Assembly (NCBI GenBank): GCA_020536535.1
Contig: JAHLWZ010000865.1
Location: 1 to 64,000 of the forward strand
Source: Pelomyxa schiedti
Lineage: Eukaryota; Evosea; Pelobiontida; Pelomyxidae
DNA: 64,000 nt
Reading direction: 5' to 3'
A model generated the notes under the pieces. That model was not told where the DNA came from and ran no database searches. It saw nothing but the letters and a program-made list of their open reading frames with translations. Position numbers and translations under genes: made by a program. Below are positions 1-11,353 of this stretch, one piece after another (the first letter of the stretch is position 1; every line of letters starts with the position of its first letter).

Positions 1-316
1 AGAATCACAGTAGCGCTTGCCGGCACCAAAGGGAACTGCACCGCAGATGCGATTGTGGCAGCACTGCCACAGCACCACAATAAATAGAACCGATCTGTTG
101 GCCAATCTTTCTTCTTTTCTTCTTTTCTTTTTCTAAACACAACTTGCCCGGCCAGATGCCCACCCTCCCAAAAAGGGTTCCCTTCGGTGAAACAAAAGTT
201 TTCGTCGAATGTTGGTTACTCTCTGCTGCTTAACTTGATCCGTCAGGCCAATAATCAGCGGCGTTTTTGCCAAAACCGGGTTTAGGAGAATCATAAACGA
301 AAAGCCGTTTGTTACC
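1..316. other. Unassigned 5' edge, possible small minus-strand gene
   Basis: No gene is firmly supported here. The minus strand has a 60-odd codon open frame (about 134-319) that starts with MVTNGFSFMILLNPVLAK, one hydrophobic segment followed by a basic stretch, as in small mitochondrial membrane proteins. It begins in the same CATG that carries the first ATG of the next plus-strand gene. I cannot match it to a family, and it may be only the promoter side of that gene. Confidence 0.25.
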
Positions 317-1921
317 ATGTTCAAGTCAGATCCATTTGTTTTCCCTTCCTTTTCCTATTTGTTGACAACGGAAACAACACAAACACGGCTCGTAATACAG
401 CAATCCTACCTTGCAATGACTAGCAATGGTTGTCCACCCCTCACCTCAGCATTCCCCAGACCCAGAAATAGTCATGATGAGAGGGAATTCACTGTCGAGC
501 TAGATTTCCAAGCACCTGGTGTGGCACCCACCAAATTTGTGCATTCTGGGCACTACCATTCAATGTCCAACCTCGAGACTGGGGAGGTGCATCGTTGGGG
601 TGAATCTGTGCAAGAGGAACCTGCCTTATACCCTGCACCAGGTACTTCGACTTCGGTTCTGTTGCGTCTGAGACTGATTGCCCCGTCAGAGTATGTGGAA
701 ATTGAAATTTCTGCATGTCATAGCCATGATAGACGGCCCTCTTCAGGGAGTTCCAAGATGTCATTTGAAACTTTTCTGTCTATCTTTCACACGCTGCCCA
801 AGGTAGTTTCAAGAATTTGTGAGAATGAAAACAAAACCATTTTGTTTGCTTACATGTCGCTAGAGTGTATCACAAATTATGTTTCGATCAGGGGATATTG
901 ATTCCAATTCTGATCTCCCCCACATGCTCGCGTACTGCAGGTTAGATTCCTCATTATTTTTCCGCGCATTTAGTGCTGTAGGAATAACTCATACAACTAC
1001 GTGGTTCCAAATGTCACATTATCAGGAATTCAATTGACCCCAGCTCTGGCCGATACAGTGCTTTTCCAGCTCTGTTTTTACCCTTCTGATTTTCTTTAGA
1101 TTAAAAGTGACTGTGGCGCCGTCTCTCTATCCCGACTTGCAAATAACAAGTGTGCATCATGCCAAAATACCTTTGCCATCTCATTGTACTTCAGAGATAA
1201 TTGCTATGATTCAATTCAGTCACTCTCTACTGGAACAGGAGCAAGACAACTCTACATTAATATCATTTTTGCTCATGAAACCATTCCCCTCATCCTCGAA
1301 ACGATAGCTGATATTGCACTCGACAGCAGGATTCAAGGAAAAATCGTGGCCCTTCTTCTTGTACTTTGGAAACCAGGTTGTTCTTCTTGCTGGCACGTAC
1401 TTTCTCAAATCCTTTAGGCTCTCCCCCTTCCTTCTATTCATCGCCAAATCGGGAAGACTACGAATCCATTATTGAATGGGCCACGATGAAGGAGGTTCGT
1501 GTGGGTTATGACACTGATGCCGGTCGCAACATATTTACCACAGTGAATGACATCCCTCAATTAATGTACGCAACTGAAGTTGACTGGCAACAATTAACAT
1601 GGAGTAGCAACAATGCAGACATCGAAGATATGTCTCTGCAGCTTGAAGGCTGTAAAAGCATGTCCCGTAATGTGCCTTAATTGATAACAGCGAGGAAACC
1701 TCACAAACACATAGATCTTCATCAACGTGAAAGGAGAGGTCATGCCATGCCCATTCCTGGAGCAGTTTACGCCATGGAACGCGGCCAAGTACAACATATT
1801 GACCTGCAGTAATTTCTTCCAGGACATATGGTACTCTTCGGACGCAGTGCAGTTCCGCGGCGAGATTGCGTCATCCAGTCATGTGCCGGCACGTCAGCGT
1901 TGCAAATATGCCTCCTCCTGA
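317..1921 (+). CDS. Multi-exon protein of unknown function
   Basis: Unrecognised. Readable exons lie at about 317-830, 950-1080, 1110-1300, 1440-1670 and 1717-1921. The first contains a beta-rich stretch with histidines (FVHSGHYHSM) and the run SVLLRLRLIAPSEYVEIEIS. A later exon reads DYESIIEWATMKEVRVGY, and the last has a Cys/aromatic-rich segment (PCPFLEQFTPWNAAKY). The final join fits a GT-AG intron that ends at ACACATAG before the reading IFINVKGEV. The stop is at about 1921, roughly 155 bases before the next gene on the same strand. Start choice is uncertain: the ATG near 317 or an internal one at MTSNGCPP (about 416). Many open frames overlap here, so exon limits are tentative. Confidence 0.4.
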
Positions 1922-2075
1922 CTTGGCGAGATCTCCATTTTTTATGTTTGTTATACTTCGTAGAAAAAATAATTTTTTTTTTGCATTCGTTTGTCACTTT
2001 ACATCCCATCAAAACGCAGCGAGTGTCAGCGCTTGGCAAACCAATAAATATTTTTTTAAACAAAGCAAGATCGGC

Positions 2076-4954
2076 ATGAGCAACGCTACGTCTCTGACTG
2101 GAGCTTACAGAGAGGCGGGACAACCGTTTGTCTCGCAAACGGCTGCTGAGCCGTTTTTCAACACGTCCTATACGTCCGAGACGGCGGCTCCAAAGACCTC
2201 CTGGACTGTCAAAGTGCTCCACGGGTTGTTGCTGTTCTTGGAATCTTTCTCTTGCTACATAGGATGGGCCACGCACACGGAATTTGTGGCGTCGGTGGCG
2301 AGCTTTACTGTTGCAGGAGTCAGATCTGGCTCCAGTGGTGCACCTGCGTCTATTGGTGCCGCGGCAAGTCTGGCAGCAGGACTTATAACAAGTGCCAGTG
2401 TCGTTATAGGCGGCGTCGATGTCATTTGCAACAAATTTTTGGCACCGTGGTTCTACCCAGTAGGCTCTACATCCCTTTGACATGCAAATCGTACATTTTG
2501 ACCAACTCTTCAAGATACGTGCTGCAGCTACTGTATTGTTACTGCTATCACTCATGAAGAACCACGCTATAAGTGTCTTTCTACTTGGACTAGCTAATTG
2601 CATTTTTTGGACAACACAGGTTTAGTAAAACCATGGGAGTGTGTAATGTTCTCATAGATTGCTGTTATACGACACACTGACCACAAAGAAAGGCATAAAT
2701 GGGGATTTGTCTTCGGACTTTTCTTCCTGGTTACCTTGAGATATTTCATTTTATCACGAGAAGTAAGTTTCGTCGACCCATTTTCGATCTTAGGTTTTCG
2801 TAAATAGCCCCTGTTTTTATATGCCCTCAGCTCGATATTACTGATGGTTTTATTTTGTGCATCCTGCATTGTGTTGTTCCTTATGGATCGCTTTGGTTTT
2901 ATGGGTGTTAACAAGGGAGTACCCAGTGAACAAGTTGAACTCTCATCTTTTGGTAAAACTCCTCCCTCCAAAAATACCGTCAAACAGTTGGGGGAAAATA
3001 AACAGATGACAAAGCGCCTACCCGTGAAGTGGAGCCTGATAGCGAGGAAATTAGTTTAGTTCATCCCCTCACAGACGTTGTTCCTCATAGTGCACGCCAC
3101 ATCCATGGTGTTAACATGGTGCGAGCCGACTTTCTTCCAATGGGAATCAGTGAGGCTGCCATGCTCACTTTAATGACTTTTGCTCTATTGTCACCATATT
3201 TTGGGCCACATTTTTCCCTCACCAGTGCTCAATCAAAGCACTATCTTGCAGGCGCGACTATGTCACTACTTTGCCTGTTTATTGGAATGGGTTACGTTCT
3301 TTCAATCACTATGAAGGTGTAATAACTGAAACCCAGTAATATCACCAATTCTGTCTGGTGTTGTTATTTTCTGGATAATTATGTTCATTATTGGGATTCC
3401 CATGTTTGCACACACAGACAACGTGGCAGGTCTGGTGGGATATTACTTTATTCTTATTGCTCTCCCTCAAGCTTGCATTTATATGTATGTTTCCACCTGC
3501 TTTTTTGTGCTCTAAGTTCTCAATTGTGTAGGTACAATGAAATCAGAGTTACAAAGCACATTCTTGGTTTCATTGTAGTTTTTTTGGTGACTTTTTTCAT
3601 TTTAATATGCTCTGCACTTTCCATGTAATGTATTGTCTGTAAAGAAATCGCACTCACAAGCACTTCACTGCTTCCAACAAAATTATGCATGCTCATGCTT
3701 CACCTTAGATATATATCATATGAGCCGTTCTTGAAAATGTTTGGTGGAATATTTGCTCGGTCTCCTGCTGCTTTCTTGTGGACAGTACTTGTATTAATAC
3801 TGATCTTGCCATCGTACAGGCTTATCCAAGCTCTGATTATGAAGCAGTCCTTGCGGTTTTTCAGCTTTGATATCCACCTGTCTGACTTGCTCTTAGACAA
3901 TTTATTGTTATTAAACTACGTATACCGCTGGACATTATCCTCACATTGGGAACAGTGGGAGTAATCACGTTGGTGATGTTGATTGTTTGGGGAATTGGAC
4001 TGCCACGACCAACGAGTACAACCAGTACAACCTTCACCGTAGCTGTGTACAACGTTCGGCAGTCAATAGATTCCCATGGCAATGAAGCTGTTCGAGCGAT
4101 TCGTGACTGCACAGATGATCTCAACTCTCAAGTGATTGGCTTTACAGAGAGTGACACAATGCACTTCTTTACACAGACAATAGACACTACACTGTGAGTC
4201 CGCAATATAACGGGTTTTTTGGGACTCACCAATTTCTTGCTGACAGATTTGTTGGAGAATTGGAGTCATACCACACATACCGTGGACTTCGCGGGGAAAA
4301 ATCATCACTTGGGTGCTCGTTACTATCATGGTTTCCTCTTAGTGATCAGAAAGCTGAGGTTATGCCGTATTCAAACAAGAAGAATCTTGTTAGACCGTTT
4401 ATTTCAAGTGTGCTTACAATCGGCTTATCCCGTATCCTCTTAGTCGCCTGAATCCTTTCCACCTTTAATTCTGGGCTGTTCCTTTAACTAGCCTAAGACG
4501 TTGTTGTTCAGGCTGTGACTGTGGAATGGTCAGGCACCAGTGAGGAAGACAGTATGGACCAAATACTGTACATAATTGACAGGGTCAATGAAGTTTCATC
4601 ACCAATTGTTCTTTTGGGCACATTTAATGCGGAGCCAGCAAGTCAACAAATTCAAACTCTACTAGCTGGAACAGGGCTCTCTCTTGCAAATGATTTATGC
4701 AGTAAGTAGACAGTTACTTTGGCTTTCTCCCTAAAAAACTTCAATAAAAGGTTCTGAAGGTGTCTATGAGCCTACTTGTTCAGATGGTCGGTGCATAGAC
4801 TTGATTTTTTACAGAAATCTAACAATCAGTGTGTATCAGCCTTCATAAACTCTGCCCGCTATTTATCATCACTACAGTGGACTGTGATGTCAACCCCTAC
4901 TGCGACGATACCGACCACTACCCCGTCAAGGCTACCTTTGTCACCCCAATGTAA
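2076..4954 (+). CDS. CWH43: CWH43 / PGAP2-interacting-protein-like membrane protein
   Basis: The N-terminal two thirds is multi-membrane-spanning, with hydrophobic exons at about 2200-2440, 2690-2770, 3150-3320, 3360-3540 and 3690-3960. The C-terminal third is an endonuclease/exonuclease/phosphatase-like domain: VYNVRQSIDSHG near 4045, VIGFTESDT near 4135, GFFGTHQFLADRF near 4215, LLGTFNAEP near 4615 and a closing DDTDHYPVKATF near 4910. This order (membrane FRAG1/PGAP2-like part, then EEP-like part) is that of CWH43, which in yeast acts in the ER and Golgi to exchange the lipid of GPI anchors for ceramide. The usual GDFN motif is GTFN here; divergence at this position also occurs in other CWH43 proteins, so it need not mean loss of function. 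The start is the first in-frame ATG before the membrane region, and several short introns interrupt the gene. Confidence 0.75.
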
Positions 4955-5054
4955 AAATTCGAGAGGACTTGACCCACCAAGTGAGAGCATCACTTTTTCT
5001 TCTAATAACATTTCGCGAAATGAAACATTCTTTCACAAAACAAGTAAAAGTGGA

Positions 5055-6026
5055 ATGAATGACCAAACGAAATCGTGGCGTGTGCTCGCTCCGTTGTGTG
5101 TCCTTGTCGGGTTCCTAGTAGCTATGGTTGTGGCGGAGAAAGCCAGTTTTACTGCGGACGAGTGCAGCGCCAAATACAAGAAAGGCGGGCACACTTACAA
5201 CTACACATTTGTGTGTTACTGTCTTTTTTGTTTCATTTTCTCCCCAACTCTGGTTTATGTTATCAAGTTTAACTTGACCCTAGTGGGATTACGAGGGGAC
5301 TGAAGTGTTGTACGTGTTCGAGAAATCTGGGGCGTGGTACACGGCCATGTATTCTGTCTGCGGGGGTGTCTCTGTTGTGGAGGGTAATGTAACACTAGAG
5401 GCACAGGACCAGTACTTTGATAGAACAGACTGGCTGGGGTTTTGGTTTGGCTTTCCTGACGACCTGCAATCCGTTGTGGACATGGAGACTGATGGTGGAG
5501 GACTATTCTTCTTTTTGCTTTACATTATTTTCACTCCTTTGTTCTTCATATTAATTAAACTGTATCTCACTTCTAAAGAGGATTTAAGTACTCTTTCATC
5601 CTTCACTGCACCATACGAAGGGGGTGACAGCGGCTACCCCTGTCACGAAACCCCGCGGTCTGCTACCGTAACACTCTTGTGCAACCAACTGTGTCCTGAG
5701 GCCGTGGGTGCTGCATGTCAAATAGGTACAAGTGCTGGTTGTGTCTGCAGTGTTGATTGGCACGAGTCTTGCGCGTATGCTTACTTGTCTTTGATACCGT
5801 ACTTTATCTAATGCACCTCAGAATTAGCATGACAGTTGCTTTTGACTGCCCAGCCCCAATTGAAGGAGAAACTACCAATGAGGAAGCCGGAAAAATCGCT
5901 GGAATAGTGATACTAAGGTTGCTGTTGCCAATTCCCACTTTTTTTTCACACCAAACCAGTGTTATTCTTGTAGCTATTCTCACCCTCATACTGTTTGTTC
6001 CCATTGGAAAATTATTGGTAAAGTAA
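5055..6026 (+). CDS. MRH-domain (mannose-6-phosphate receptor-like) type I membrane protein
   Basis: The product starts with a hydrophobic signal segment (LCVLVGFLVAMVVAEKA) and has a cysteine-bearing lumenal domain. Near its end comes the MRH pattern GDSGYPC, then RSATVTLLCN, then CVCSVDWHESC and DCPAP. A single membrane span (about 5903-6010) and a short basic end follow. The MRH fold binds mannose-type glycans or sorts lumenal proteins between Golgi and endosome; Atg27-type proteins share it. Introns fit at about 5207-5283 and 5769-5827. The phenylalanine-rich stretch at about 5494-5578 reads as a membrane span but is probably an intron (polypyrimidine tract, AAAG end). It lies about 100 bases after CWH43 and converges on the next gene with 45 bases between stops. 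Confidence 0.65.
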
Positions 6027-6070
6027 CCAACTATTGTAAAAAGAATTGAAACCAATGGAAAATCGTTTCT

Positions 6071-7772
6071 CTAAAAGTAGTACAACGAAAGGATGAAGAG
6101 GGTGAAGACCAAAGCAAAGAGCGGTTTGACAAGCACAGAGTCGCTGCTGGATGATGGGGTAGTTGGGTTGTTTGATGATGTGTCCACATGAGAACTCTGG
6201 GCAAGATAGGCAGTGTTGGCAGCTTGTACGACAGCATAGGCATCAAAGACTGATGAGAATGCGGTGCTGTTTTGCATTGGGGTGTTCCTCCGGCCAACGT
6301 TGGAGTACCATACATTCAAGATGTAGGAAACCCCAGGATAAAGCGTGTCAAGGTCATCAATGTCACCAACGGCATCCCACATGGCGGGACCGGGTGCTAT
6401 TGCCAAAGCACGTTGAGTCGTTTTACCATCAACAACTGTTGTCATTAGACCAACTAGCTTAGCACTAACAAGCTGAGCTCTCATCATTTGCTTTCCTGGG
6501 TTTTTGAGTGAGCCTTAGATCGTTTGGTTGTAAGGTACCTATTGTTACAACTTCCATAGCTTCGCCATTGAGAAGAGTCCTAGGAATAATGCCAACGTTG
6601 CCAGGGTATCCAATCCAATCGATATTGACGGGAGTAGTGTCAGAGACTGTTCTGTAAATTCGGCCGTCATCGAGGGACACTTCCCATTTCTCAATATCAC
6701 CACTGGGGCTTGTCACAACTTGATAGACGCTGTAATAGCCAGCAGCAGAGTGATCATAGTAATCGTAATCGCGGTAAAAATCTTCGGTTGGATTGTCAGT
6801 GTTGGTTACTACTATCCCATCTGTAGTGTATCCGTCGGCAAGATACTCCAGGATCGTTGGGCAAGTCTCGGTCACTACAGGTAATGTATGGTCTTCTCCC
6901 GTGTAATTGAGGTACGTTACGCCTCCTATAAGGTAGTTCCAGCCAGTAGTACTGTCATCAGTTCCATAAAATGCCGGGGAACTTCCTATCCCTACGAAAT
7001 TCAGTTAATTGGCAGTGCTATTCCATTGGAAATCCATACCTTTGTAGTTGGAGAAAAACGTTGATAAAATGGCTATAGTGCCAGGAAATTGCTCATCGAT
7101 AATAGCCAATTCATTATAACTGTACATCCCACTGCTGGCGGGTACGGAGATAATGCGGTTGTCAATGGCACCACCGTCAGTAAGAATGAGCACACCAACA
7201 ACTTTACTTATGGGCATTTCTGCCCTGAAATAGCGATCACCAATCAAAAATATTTCAGCAGCACCGTCATCAGAGCCCTCTTTTCACCAAATATCAGAAA
7301 CGCAGAGAGAGTGAAACAGCATATCCGTACTTTCAATAGACCGTGGAACGATCCCAAAGGTGCCAGGATACTGTATGTAGTCTACAGTACGTGGCTTACC
7401 ATCCTTCCACAACCACGTCATTATTCCGGTTGTCTGGTCAGTTGCCCACTTATCATTGGTACCTGTGAGGAAAAAAAAAAAACGTGAGGAAACCATTAAC
7501 AGGAAGATAAACACACCAGAAGGGATTTCAGTGATCATCCTGGTCAATTTATTGGCATCGTCCACAATCGGTGGATACCACAAGAACAAGTTCTGGTCGG
7601 GTTCCGGCGTAAAAATAAAAGTCATCGGTACGCCGTCGGTGTCGTTTATTGCGTAACCCGCTGGAGCCAAGTACGTCTCCCTCGACTCGCAGTCCGTGAG
7701 TATCACTCCATTAATGCAACAAACAGAGGACAAAGCAAGCGCCGCAACCACGACGAGATCTAGACAACGCAT
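6071..7772 (-). CDS. Secreted, probably GPI-anchored protein with two degenerate inorganic-pyrophosphatase domains
   Basis: The product begins with a clear signal peptide (MRCLDLVVVAALALSSVC). Two family I soluble pyrophosphatase-like units follow. Unit 1 has TEIPSGTNDKW, QYPGTFGIVPRS, DDGAAEIFLIG, VVGVLILTDGGAIDNR and FFSNYKG. Unit 2 has IEKWEVSLDDGRIYR, GYPGNVGIIPRT, NGEAMEVVTIG, LVGLMTTVVDGK and DIDDLDTLYPG. It ends with a Ser/Thr/Asn-rich spacer and a hydrophobic tail (LFALVFTLFILSLYYF) that looks like a GPI signal. Introns with GT-AG ends lie at about 7451-7530, 7290-7345, 6991-7035 and 6491-6535; removing them makes both domains continuous. By E. coli numbering, the metal-binding DxDxxD is DxGxxE in unit 1 and NxExxE in unit 2. 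Unit 2 also lacks the equivalents of Y55, D97, D102, K104 and the YK pair, while unit 1 keeps YK. Catalysis therefore looks lost, certainly in unit 2. The substrate or ligand is unknown. Confidence 0.75.
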
Positions 7773-7908
7773 GACTTTTTTTGTTTAAAAATTGTCCCGA
7801 GGTTAAAGCTTAATTTGATGGATCAAACGGTGAAAAACTGTTACTTTTTACGGGTCGTTTACGGTCATTTGAAGTTTGTGATGAACATACGGTAAATTTA
7901 ACGCAGCC

Positions 7909-9082
7909 CTAGGATCTTTTGGTGTTCTTTAATATCTCCTCACGCTCTCTTTCGTAGACACGCAGTTCTGTTGTATGCAGAAAGTTGGTTTTGTCAATGT
8001 ACCTGTGGGGGGTGGTCATTTGAGTGATTGGACAAATGAAGCAAAGTACCCTGAGCCGGATTTTCTTCTTTGTGCAAGCTGATCAGATATTCCTTGCTTC
8101 TTTTGGTATTGCTCCCAGTCGAGTTTGGATTTTTGAAGGGTGGACATTTGCTTTTTCTGAGGCTTCAATATACTCTGAAGACCAGAGTTCCCTCTTGGAA
8201 GATATGTGTTAGGCACATTTCTTGGGAAGGATTAGGGTACCTTTTTTGTGGGAGAAGCTTGGGTTCTGCCTGGTGGAGGGTGGAACGGGTGGTAGATAAT
8301 GTTGTAGAAGATTTTGTGGTTGAAGAAGGTTTAGTAGAGGTCGGAATTGTCTTTGTGACTCTCACTTCTTCCCCCGCATATTCGTACACTTCTGTTATGG
8401 TTACGGGAGTTGAAGACGGATTTGGATTTGGTGAAGGTTTGGGTGTAGAATCTTTTGGAATAGGTTTTTCCGAAGAAGGTGTGGGGGATGAGGTCGGTTC
8501 AGTATGCGTTTGAGGTGAGTTGAGTAATGCAGTTACTGGAACAGTTGGGTTAGGTGGTGAAGTTGGTGTATTAACAGAAGCGGGTGTCTTCTCTGGGGTG
8601 TCGGATTTGATGGTAGTAATTGTTGTACTCGAAGTGTCTGTAGTTTTTACTGAATCAGTTGTATCTCTCTGGGGCACAGGGCGAGACTGCACAGAATGTT
8701 GTTCTGGTGGTGTTTGGGAAATGGGTTTGTTGGGCTATGTTGCAGTTAAAATTCAAAAAAAAGAAAAGAAAACTAAAAAATTAAAAAACCTTTGCCCCTT
8801 GCATTTCCTTCCACATAGCAGTTACTCTTTTTCTTGTTTCTGTTCAAAATTGTAACCCAAAACACCATAAAGTAGTAAGTAGTACCTTCACTGGTCTTGG
8901 TTGTTGATCGAACCTCATCTCTAGCGACAACAAGTCCTTCACATTTAAAACGAACATACAAAAACCACCAATAAATTGCACACTCACCTCCCCTTGTCGC
9001 TCCCACTTTCGCCACTTTCCTCCTCGCTATCGTCGTCGCTCTGAGGCTCGAACTCCTCGTCGTCTTCTTCACTGTCGCTCAT
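7909..9082 (-). CDS. CFDP1: BCNT/CFDP1 (Swc5) chromatin-remodelling subunit
   Basis: The N-terminus is strongly acidic (MSDSEEDDEEFEPQ), a Thr/Pro/Ser-rich middle follows, then VTITEVYEYAGEEVRVTK, which matches the conserved segment just before the BCNT-C domain. The BCNT-C core follows (STLQKSKLDWEQYQKKQG, then GYIDKTNFL, then ELRVYEREREEIL). In yeast the homologue Swc5 belongs to the SWR1 complex that exchanges H2A for H2A.Z; CFDP1 is the animal form in the SRCAP complex. It is therefore expected in the nucleus. An intron splits the BCNT-C core near 8010-8055, and others lie at about 8740-8985. The start is the ATG before the acidic run, and the stop follows KNTKRS. It lies between two genes on the same strand with gaps of about 80 and 137 bases. 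Confidence 0.85.
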
Positions 9083-9163
9083 GCCCCCGATAATAATGGA
9101 TAGCTTTTGAAAAGAAACAATCAAGCAGCTACAGGAAAGCGTTTCCTAATCTATTTATTGGGT

Positions 9164-10539
9164 TTACTCTTTTGCCTTTTTAACGGGCAGAGAGAAGCTG
9201 CCGGTGTAGGAGGTGTGCTTGACTTTCTTGTGTTTGCCGGCTTTGTCTGTGGTAGTTTTGCCGGGTTTAGCAGTTGGGGCCTTGGCCTTATCCTTGGACT
9301 TTACTACTGGAGTCTTACCAACAGCAGCGGCAACAGAGGCAGCCTTTTGCTTCTCGAGCCTGTACCTTTCCTCCTGTTCCTCCAGGATAGACTTCCGCAC
9401 ACCCTAGTTAAAGAGATTAGAAGAGAGATTGGGTTCAGAAACTAAGCATGCCTTGCCGCGAGGGAGGGTAATGAGACTCTTGCTTCCCTTTCCAATGCAG
9501 AACACGTTTCCTATTCGGGTGGAGAACTCATGGCCAACGGCGTCCTTCAGGTGGATAATTTCAAAACTACCTGGATGACGCTCGCGTCGCATGATCAACC
9601 CCACACGCCCAAGGTTGTGCCCGCCAGTAACCATAGCCAGGTTACCTATTTTATGGGATGGCATTCAGTATTTATTTTTAACACTTTCTTTTTGGGGGGA
9701 GTACCTATTTCAAACTTGACGAACTCAAGAAGCTCATGAGTCTCAATGTTGTACTTGACTGTGTCATTGGCATGAATTTCGGGGTGTGGGTAGCGGAAAG
9801 TCCTGCCATCATGTGTAGAGATATAAGGAACACCACCTTTCCCTGTGAAACGCTCCCTGACACGAACAAGTTTGTACTGAGGTAAATGTGAGGGAAACAA
9901 GTATGCGGACCTAACAAACCTTTGCCTCTGCATCACTGATCCTGTGAATCACAAAGCGGCCCTTGGTGTCATAAAGGAGACGGAAGTGCTCATGAACACG
10001 GTCAATGGAAATAACATCTAACATAACTTATGATACAAACGCAAAGTTACATCCTTACCCATGAAACCAGCAGGGAAGCACATATCAGTGCGAACTTTGC
10101 CGTCAACTTTTATAAGTTTTTGCATAACAATTGCCAGCACCTCCCTCCTTGTCAACGCATATTTCAGGCGATTCCTGAGCATGATGATCAAAGGAAGGCA
10201 TTCACGGAGCTTGTGTGGGCCACTTGATGGGCGTGGTGCCTAAGGAAGTGAGCACAAATAATAGTAATAAAAGTTTCACAAGAAAGGCATTGCACACCAC
10301 CAACAAAAAGCCATTTTGTGGAAGATAAGAATACCCAAACACCACCAAGCTTATCCAGCATCCAATGTCTTGGCGCATTGATGCGCTTCAAGTGCTTTTT
10401 GGGGCCACGTGCCTGAAAACGTGTGGCTCGTTAGGGTGAAAGGAAACAGCACAAAACAGTTGGTAGTTTCAAGTGCGATACGACGTTTTGGTTGATTTCA
10501 CGTGAAATCTGCGCCACAAGTGTGAGGTGTAGGCACCAT
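9164..10539 (-). CDS. RPS4: 40S ribosomal protein eS4 with a C-terminal extension
   Basis: Exons read in order: [19 protein letters not shown], the [12 protein letters not shown] segment, [49 protein letters not shown], and [17 protein letters not shown] with LPRGK. These are diagnostic for eS4. The start codon stands alone at the end of the first coding exon: ATG at 10537-10539 is followed directly by a GT intron that ends at TTTTCAG before the Ala codon. After LPRGK the last exon (about 9164-9405) has the expected [14 protein letters not shown] helix but then adds about 60 residues rich in Ala, Lys, Pro and Thr, ending SLPVKKAKE. Most eS4 proteins stop soon after the helix. The protein forms part of the small ribosomal subunit. 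Confidence 0.93.
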
Positions 10540-10816
10540 TATCGGTGGTTTTGGATCTCAGAGCCTGGACAGAACAACGATGGAGAGTGGCGGTACGAAA
10601 CGATAAAGATCGGATAGAGAAAAGAAAAGAAATAGACTGACGGGAACCGGGACAACTGCCATACAATCAAACAGTTGCAGAATTTGTTTTCTTTTTATTG
10701 GAAAGAAAGATAGAACAGCACTTGACAAGTCTAGATCCCTGCCGGATGCTTCTGTCGAAATAAGTGCCATCACAAAACCAAAGAAATCTCGTAGCTAAAC
10801 AACCAGGAGCCCGGAG
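10540..10816. promoter_or_regulatory. Divergent intergenic region between eS4 and RNase kappa
   Basis: About 277 bases separate the two divergent start codons, so this stretch must hold both promoters and 5' leaders. I see no clear TATA box or long inverted repeat. A pyrimidine-rich tract lies on the eS4 sense strand around 10610-10700, as is common upstream of ribosomal protein genes. Confidence 0.4.
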
Positions 10817-11203
10817 ATGCAACGGATCCGTGACCCCAAGAAGCTCGTCAACGGCGCACTCGATGCGATCTGTGTTGGCTCAAAATGTGCGTTGTCCGCT
10901 TTTTCTAGTGACAAACAAATACCGTGACACCTTCGTAACGCACACACAGGCGCCCTGTGTTGCACTCTTTTCTCTCTGTGGGGTGTTGGCATGCTCGTCG
11001 TCTTAGCAGCCAAATTGGACTACCGCGGTGTCTCACTCAACGAAATTGACGAATCCGACATGGCTGGCGCACGCAAGGCGATGTACATCGCGGCTGGTTG
11101 CTATGGACTATTTGTAGTTGGCTGTGGATTAAGGTTTGCCTATCTGCTGCTCGTCAAGCCACGCCTGCACAACCCAAACACCCAGTTGACGGCTTCATTG
11201 TGA
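10817..11203 (+). CDS. RNASEK: Ribonuclease kappa (RNASEK)-like membrane protein
   Basis: Two exons joined across a GT-AG intron (about 10888-10950) give a protein of about 108 residues. The cytosolic start is MQRIRDPKKLVNGALDA. Then comes a Cys-rich first membrane span (CALCCTLFSLCGVLGMLVVL), a loop containing DYRGVSLNEIDESDM, a second span (MYIAAGCYGLFVVGCGLRFAYLL) and a basic tail. The two-span layout, the C(A/G)xxC start of span 1 and the YxxAAGCYG start of span 2 match RNase kappa, a small protein that associates with the V-ATPase and is needed for endocytic uptake in animals. Its reported RNase activity comes from animal work and cannot be judged here. The stop lies 151 bases from the convergent gene. 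Confidence 0.82.
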
Positions 11204-11353
11204 GGGAGCCTTTTTTCTTTTGGATTCCTCACTACTGTACACTGCCTCCTTTCCTTTCTACCTTTGTTTTGTATGAGAGGGTGAAAGCCTTTTATGCAAT
11301 GCCAAATACCCTCAGTATCATAGCTGGGGTTTTTGACTTTTTTTTTCCCCCTT

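Noticed and set aside
1767-2603. 278-codon open frame on the minus strand
   Set aside because: It is Arg/Cys/Ser-rich, antisense to the end of the first gene and the start of the CWH43-like gene, and carries no domain. The plus-strand reading is the membrane-protein one.
4515-4954. Loss of GDFN in the CWH43-like domain as proof of an inactive protein
   Set aside because: CWH43-type proteins are known to diverge at this motif, so the change is not informative.
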